18,103 nucleotides of DNA from Bacteroidota bacterium (GTDB lineage: Bacteria; Bacteroidota; Bacteroidia; Cytophagales; Cyclobacteriaceae), in the NCBI GenBank assembly GCA_023417065.1, contig JAEZGH010000108.1, positions 1 through 18,103 of the forward strand. The letters are read 5' to 3'. The position numbers and the translations under genes are program-made. The notes beneath the pieces were generated by a model that had not been told where the DNA came from, did not search any database, and was given only the letters and a program-made list of their open reading frames with translations. Below are positions 13,477-18,103 of this stretch, piece after piece. Position 1 is the stretch's first letter, and each line of letters begins with the position of its first letter.

Positions 13477-15924
13477 TCAGGAATCACTTTTCAGCGCATC
13501 GACAGGATTTGATTTTGCCGCGGTCAGGGAATGGTACGCCATCGTGATGAACGCAAGGAGAAACGTGATCACACCGGCACCAGCAAATATCCACCAGCCT
13601 ACTTCGATGCGGTAGGCGTAGTCCTGGAGATACCAGCGAATGCCAAACACCGCAAGCGCAGATGCGACGATGAACCCGGTGATAATGAGTTTTCCATACT
13701 CACGGGTCAGGAGCAGAACGATGCTATATAGCGACGCCCCCAGTACTTTACGGATGCCAACTTCCCGTGTACGCTGTTCAGTGGTGTAGGCAACGAGGGC
13801 AAACAGTCCCATACAGGCAATGACAATTGCGAGTCCGGCGAACAATGCGAAGACACGACTCACTTTTGCCTCGGAGTCATATAGTGATTGGAAATTCTCA
13901 TCGAGGAATGCGAAGTGGAAGGGTTCACCAGGAGCAAGCTGTTTCCATTTCTTTTCCAGGGTGCTGATAGCTTGCGGTGTGTTGTCCGTCGCGATCCGGA
14001 ATGCAAGCGCGCCGTGGCTCTTCCCGTAGAAGAGTGCAAGTGGTGCCACGTGCTGGCGCAGCGATTCAAAGTTGAAGTCTTTGGCAATTCCGATGATTTC
14101 AGCAGTGATAAGTTGTGACTTCTCCTGCCTGCCGTCGTGGGTGTCGCGAAACGTTGATATCTTCTGACCTATCGGATCACCCGAGAGGTCTAACTGTGCA
14201 AGGGCAGTTTCATTGAGAATCACTGCACTGGAGTCGGAAGGGAAGTCAGGTGAGAAATTACGGCCCCTGACGATGTCGATTTGAAGGGTTTTAACATAGT
14301 CATGATCGACGGTCCATGTCTCCGCATTCACTGAACTTCCCGGCAGCGGATCAGTCCCATATTTCCAGATAAGCGGTGTCTTTCTGGCGAAGCCGGGACC
14401 GGGGAAATAAGAGGACACCGTGCCTGACTGAAATCCGTTGAGTTTTAGCATCTCCTCTTTAATCGACGTCAAACGATCACCAAGGTTCTTGACGTCCTTC
14501 AGGAGGACAACCTGCTGGGGTTCGAATCCTAGCTTGCGACTTTGCAGAAAATCCATCTGCTGATACAGCACAATAGTTCCGATGATCAGAAAGATGGAGA
14601 CGGCAAACTGAAACGTTACCAACGTATTTCTGAAGAATGATCCGCCGCGGTTACCTGCTTTGTTCTTCAGGACGTCGGCAGGCTGAAAGGATGAAAGCAC
14701 AATGCCGGGATAAATGCCCGAAAGTATTCCGACCAGGAGGGCTGTGCAGAATGCCCCAACAACAAAAGCCAGATCCTTGAAGGGGATACTCAGGGATGTT
14801 CCGGTAAGTGCGTTGAACGAAGGCAACACAATCTGCGCGATAGCAACGGAGAAGATAAACGCAGTCAATGAAAGTATAGTGGATTCGCCTATGAACTGAA
14901 ATGCGAGTGACTTGCGGCTGGATCCAACGATTTTGCGGATACCTACTTCGCGCGCACGCCGAGCCGATCGTGCGGTCGAAAGATTTACAAAGTTTATCGA
15001 TGCAATGATCAGTGTGAAGATGGCAATGCCGCTAAAGAGATAGACATAGTCGATGTCACCGTTGGTTTCCAGTTCGTTTCGCAGGTTGGAATGGAGGTGA
15101 ATATCACGGAGCGGACGCAGGCGGAGCGTAAGTGTGTTGCCGGCTTCCTGGAACTTCGAAACGAAGGAAGCTCCCAGCGTAATTTCTGCACTTGGCAGAA
15201 TGTATTTTTCAACCATGCCCGGAAGCTTGGCTTCCAGGTCCGCAGCCTTCGTACCTTCGCGAAGGAGAAGGTATGTGTTAAAGGGACCGCCAATCCAATT
15301 GCTGTTCTTTGATTCTTCAAGCCCTTCCATGGAGAGAAACATCCGATAATGGAAGTGGCTGTTATCGGGAATGTCTTTTACTACGCCGGTTATTTTGTAA
15401 AGGTCTTTGTTGTCCTTGAGGATTGTTTGTCCGACCGGATCCTGATTCGGAAATAATTGCTGTGCGCAACTCTCGGTGATCACCATTGTCCAGGGGTCCT
15501 TCAGGGCTGTGGACGGGTCGCCTTTGACAAATGGTATGGTGAAGATACTGAACAATGAGTTGTCGGCATACACAATCCGCCAGTCGGAGATGGCTTCTGT
15601 GTCGACCTTGAACTGCGATGACCCTGTGTAGCGCATACGCGCTGCGGCCTCCACTTCAGGATAATCGCGAACGAAGGCTTCTGCCATCGGAGGGGTAACT
15701 GCGGCGTTGTAGGTGCGGGTGCCTGCCATTTGAAGATCCCAGTCAACGCGCACAATCCTGTCGGCGTTCTCATTGAATCTGTCGTAGCTCAGTTCAAAAC
15801 GGACGTAGAGAAAAATAATGAGGCATGCCGTTATTCCGACTGTTAGGCCAAAGACATTGATAAGGGTATAGTATCTTGTCTTGTAGAAGTTCCGAAGGGT
15901 GATGGTTAAGAAATTGTGAAGCAT
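13477..15924 (-). CDS. ABC transporter permease, FtsX/MacB type, two-part
   Basis: An 815-residue inner-membrane protein of the large FtsX-like permease group abundant in Bacteroidota. It begins MLHNFLTITLRNFYKTRYYT, followed by membrane segment 1 (about 20-41), a MacB-type periplasmic domain (about 45-260) and three membrane helices around YLFSGIAIFTLIIASINFV. A second half follows with its own membrane helix (LVTFQFAVSIFLIIGTIVLY), a periplasmic domain and three further helices. The coupling motif appears twice, REVGIRKIVGSS and REVGIRKVLGAS, one per half. No ATPase gene is adjacent. It may export a substrate or act as a mechanotransmitter with an ATPase encoded elsewhere. ATG at 15924 is chosen over a TTG 22 codons upstream because LHNFLTITLRNF is the usual family start. 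Confidence 0.93.
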   Translation of the reverse strand: MLHNFLTITLRNFYKTRYYTLINVFGLTVGITACLIIFLYVRFELSYDRFNENADRIVRVDWDLQMAGTRTYNAAVTPPMAEAFVRDYPEVEAAARMRYTGSSQFKVDTEAISDWRIVYADNSLFSIFTIPFVKGDPSTALKDPWTMVITESCAQQLFPNQDPVGQTILKDNKDLYKITGVVKDIPDNSHFHYRMFLSMEGLEESKNSNWIGGPFNTYLLLREGTKAADLEAKLPGMVEKYILPSAEITLGASFVSKFQEAGNTLTLRLRPLRDIHLHSNLRNELETNGDIDYVYLFSGIAIFTLIIASINFVNLSTARSARRAREVGIRKIVGSSRKSLAFQFIGESTILSLTAFIFSVAIAQIVLPSFNALTGTSLSIPFKDLAFVVGAFCTALLVGILSGIYPGIVLSSFQPADVLKNKAGNRGGSFFRNTLVTFQFAVSIFLIIGTIVLYQQMDFLQSRKLGFEPQQVVLLKDVKNLGDRLTSIKEEMLKLNGFQSGTVSSYFPGPGFARKTPLIWKYGTDPLPGSSVNAETWTVDHDYVKTLQIDIVRGRNFSPDFPSDSSAVILNETALAQLDLSGDPIGQKISTFRDTHDGRQEKSQLITAEIIGIAKDFNFESLRQHVAPLALFYGKSHGALAFRIATDNTPQAISTLEKKWKQLAPGEPFHFAFLDENFQSLYDSEAKVSRVFALFAGLAIVIACMGLFALVAYTTEQRTREVGIRKVLGASLYSIVLLLTREYGKLIITGFIVASALAVFGIRWYLQDYAYRIEVGWWIFAGAGVITFLLAFITMAYHSLTAAKSNPVDALKSDS

Positions 15925-16260
15925 AGTAGTTAAGCGGTGGACAGATTTCAAAGGCCGTGCCACCTGTGAAACCGACTCGGGATCAACCAAATAGAAATCA
16001 CATTCCGTGAATATTGTTCGGAATCAATGACAGACAGGCCGATATCGGACAGTCGCACTTGTCATTGGATTTTGGATGCAATTTAGCATAAATGATAACC
16101 GCCGATAACTGGTATTGGCCCGACGTGCAGAGATGGAGTTGTACGCCTTTTAACAGAAGGTGATTTTACTATTAAGTGGTTCTAAACGCAATCGACAGGT
16201 ATTCTTTTCAGAATCCAACGGGCAGATTTTTTCGATGATGTTCCTGATAATGGAATTTTG
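15925..16260. other. Divergent intergenic region with palindromes
   Basis: No gene seen. An inverted repeat ATTCCG (16002-16007) / CGGAAT (16019-16024) and a 10-base palindrome CCGATATCGG (16039-16048) lie about 80-125 bases upstream of the permease start and may bind a regulator. No standard promoter for the permease was found. Confidence 0.4.
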
Positions 16261-16268
16261 TATTTTTG
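16261..16268 (+). promoter_or_regulatory. -7 promoter box of the acyltransferase gene
   Basis: TATTTTTG matches TAnnTTTG exactly and ends 6 bases before the ATG at 16275. Transcription would start at or within a few bases of the start codon, so the mRNA may be leaderless. No clear -33 TTG is seen. Confidence 0.45.
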
Positions 16269-16274
16269 TGCACA

Positions 16275-17159
16275 ATGCAGGCAGTCTGGTTTTACCTTTT
16301 ATATCCACTTATTTACGTGATTGCCTCCCTGCCGTACCGGGCGTTGTATGCATTTTCCGACGTGCTTTATTTTCTGATCCGCATGACCGGTTACCGTCGC
16401 AAGGTGGTGCTGAACAACCTGAGAAACTCGTTTCCCGGGAAGTCTGAGGATGACATCCAGAAGCTTGCGGATGATTACTACCGCTATTTATGCGATCTGA
16501 TCCTGGAAACCCTCAAAACGCTCCGGATGGATGAACGCCAGACGCTTGAGCGGGTAAAGTTTAACAACCCCGAGTGGCTCGACAGGTTCTATGCCGAAGG
16601 GAAAAGCATAGTCATTGTCATGGGGCACTACGGCAATTGGGAGTGGGCGGGCCCTGCCTTCACGCTATCGACGAAGTATCAACTCGTAGTGATTTACCGG
16701 CCACTGTCTAACGTGTACTTTGAAAAAATGATGACGCGAATGCGCACGCGTTTTGGGACCAGGATTACGCCCGTGGACCGTACACTCCGCGACATGGTTG
16801 CCAACCGGAATGAAATTACGGCTACCGCGTTTATTGCTGACCAGACCGCAACCCGTCAAAACGCCTATTGGACTCAATTTCTGAATCAGGATACAGCGGT
16901 TTTTACCGGCCCCGAAAAGTTGTCCAAAAAATTTAATTACCCGATGGTGTATATGAAGGTCTCTCGGGTTAGCCGTGGATTCTATGAGATTACGCCCGAA
17001 CTAATGTTTGCCTCCCCCGCAGATACGCTTGAAAATGAGATATCCGAAAGGTTTACCCGCCGCCTGGAAACAGATATCCAACATGACCCCGTGCCCTGGC
17101 TATGGTCGCATCGCCGCTGGAAACACAAAAGGCCTGCAGAAACGAATTTTTCTTCGTAA
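16275..17159 (+). CDS. LpxL/HtrB-like lipid A (Kdo2-lipid) acyltransferase family protein
   Basis: A 294-residue inner-membrane acyltransferase, predicted to add a secondary acyl chain to lipid A or another membrane lipid. The N-terminal membrane anchor is MQAVWFYLLYPLIYVIASLP. The catalytic motif is H118-YGNW-E123 in VMGHYGNWEWAG, the HX4(D/E) box of the family. Also seen are VIYRPLSNVYFEKMM, ATAFIADQT near the second active-site strand, and PVPWLWSHRRWKHKRP at the C-terminus, a family signature. ATG at 16275 is used; a TTG three codons upstream is possible. The desaturase gene follows after 37 bases, so the two may share a transcript and jointly remodel membrane lipids. Confidence 0.92.
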   Translation: MQAVWFYLLYPLIYVIASLPYRALYAFSDVLYFLIRMTGYRRKVVLNNLRNSFPGKSEDDIQKLADDYYRYLCDLILETLKTLRMDERQTLERVKFNNPEWLDRFYAEGKSIVIVMGHYGNWEWAGPAFTLSTKYQLVVIYRPLSNVYFEKMMTRMRTRFGTRITPVDRTLRDMVANRNEITATAFIADQTATRQNAYWTQFLNQDTAVFTGPEKLSKKFNYPMVYMKVSRVSRGFYEITPELMFASPADTLENEISERFTRRLETDIQHDPVPWLWSHRRWKHKRPAETNFSS

Positions 17160-17196
17160 ATTGCGGTTTACTAAACTTACGCTTAAACCCCTGCCG

Positions 17197-18103
17197 ATGA
17201 GAAGTCAGAAAGAGTTGCTGCTGGCAAGCAAACCGTATATCCATGAGGATCGTAGTCGCAGTTGGGTTGAAACAATAATAACGCTTGCAGGACTGATCAC
17301 CTGTTTTTCCATCACCCTTCTTAATGTTCATCTCGCCGTACGCATAGCTGCTGCGTTGTTATTGAGCCTTTTCTATGTCCGGATGTTTATTATCTATCAC
17401 GATTATCAGCATCACGCGATTTTGCAGAGCTCGCCTATGGCAACACTTCTCATGCGTGCCTTTGGCATCTTCATTCTTGCGCCTGAGGGGATATGGAAGC
17501 GATCGCACGATCATCATCACACTCACAATTCGAAACTTACCATTCACGGCATTGGTTCGTATCCAACTATTTCGACCGAACGCTTCTTCAAGCTGTCGAA
17601 GACTGACCAGCGGATTTATCTCCTCAATCGCCATCCGCTAACCGTGATATTCGGATACATCACATTGTTTATCTATTGGTTGAACGTGAAGTCATTCGCG
17701 GAGAGTCCAAGGAAGCATATAGACTCCCTGGCAGCGCTGATTTTTCACTTCGCAGCAGGAACTGCAATCGCATATTTCTTTGGAGTTACGACGCTGCTGA
17801 TCAGCTGGATCTTGCCCTTCTTTCTGGCTTTTGCCATTGGGTCGTACTTGTTCTATTGTCAGCACAATTTTCCCGAAGCACGATTCTGCGAAAATGAAGA
17901 ATGGGAATACACAAACGCAGCCATGGCTTCAACGAGCTTCATGGTAATGCCTCCGGTGCTTCAGTGGTTTACAGGCAACATCGGTTTCCACCATGTTCAC
18001 CATCTCAATTCAAAAATCCCGTTTTATCGCCTGCCAGAGACCATGGCGGCAATCCCCGAATTACAGGTAGTATCGAAAACATCATGGAATCCCGTAGAAA
18101 TCT
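17197..18103 (+). CDS. Fatty-acid desaturase, membrane di-iron type (C-terminus cut by window edge)
   Basis: Open to the window end, 302 codons seen. It is an integral-membrane desaturase that introduces a double bond into acyl chains using a di-iron centre, oxygen and an electron donor. Three histidine boxes are visible: HDYQHH at 68-73, HDHHHTH at 104-110 and HHVHH at 265-269. An extra H223 lies in CQHNFPEARF. Hydrophobic stretches near 27-62, 82-96, 147-162 and 176-222 fit four or more membrane spans. ATG at 17197 begins MRSQKELLLASKPYIHEDRSR, the right distance before the first span. It is 37 bases after the acyltransferase and probably in the same operon. Only a few tens of residues should be missing. 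Confidence 0.92.
   Translation, partial: MRSQKELLLASKPYIHEDRSRSWVETIITLAGLITCFSITLLNVHLAVRIAAALLLSLFYVRMFIIYHDYQHHAILQSSPMATLLMRAFGIFILAPEGIWKRSHDHHHTHNSKLTIHGIGSYPTISTERFFKLSKTDQRIYLLNRHPLTVIFGYITLFIYWLNVKSFAESPRKHIDSLAALIFHFAAGTAIAYFFGVTTLLISWILPFFLAFAIGSYLFYCQHNFPEARFCENEEWEYTNAAMASTSFMVMPPVLQWFTGNIGFHHVHHLNSKIPFYRLPETMAAIPELQVVSKTSWNPVEI

Noticed and set aside
16160..16447. 95-codon frame overlapping the acyltransferase start
   Set aside because: It is out of frame with the clearly recognised acyltransferase and shows no family motif.

Overview
The window looks like chromosomal DNA of a Bacteroidota bacterium, probably of the order Cytophagales. The grounds are the gene families present: a Bacteroidota-type M56/BlaR1 protein with an ExbD-like tail, an FtsX/MacB-type 'orphan' permease, and a secreted family often labelled asparagine synthetase B. 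Several genes also lack a Shine-Dalgarno sequence, and some have -7 boxes of the TAnnTTTG type. No tRNA, rRNA, CRISPR array, insertion sequence or phage gene was found.

Layout, left to right. (1) 1-3267, minus strand: pta then ackA (ackA cut by the window edge), the phosphotransacetylase/acetate kinase pathway interconverting acetyl-CoA and acetate. (2) 3268-6337, plus strand: an ECF41-type (SigJ-like) sigma factor with a SnoaL-like C-terminal domain, an AhpD/carboxymuconolactone-decarboxylase-like protein, and, after a hairpin and a 420-base gap, a medium-chain dehydrogenase/reductase. The sigma gene and the AhpD-like gene each sit just behind an almost identical promoter, TGTCACG-N16-TGTC. 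This fits an autoregulated ECF41 switch controlling the AhpD-like gene. (3) 6398-8803, minus strand: an exported aromatic- and Ser/Arg-rich protein, a non-coding stretch with REP-like hairpins, and a YfiT/DinB-type protein. (4) 8951-10976, minus strand: a BlaI-type repressor overlapping an M56 BlaR1-like protein. The BlaR1 frame is cut by one in-frame TAG and then continues with 55 family-like codons, so its last ExbD-like domain is probably truncated by a recent nonsense mutation. (5) 11132-15924, minus strand: a stand-alone class III nucleotidyl cyclase domain with unusual specificity residues, a secreted protein of unclear function, and a large two-part ABC permease. (6) 16275-18103, plus strand: an LpxL/HtrB-like acyltransferase and a fatty-acid desaturase (cut by the window edge), a likely lipid-tailoring pair.

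The strongest observations are the duplicated ECF41 promoter and the amber codon in the BlaR1-ExbD gene. Smaller ones are the cyclase residues, paired inverted repeats before pta and blaI, a REP-like element, and a possibly leaderless acyltransferase mRNA. Most other genes look like ordinary housekeeping or accessory genes of the phylum. All family assignments come from reading motifs by eye; no database search was run.
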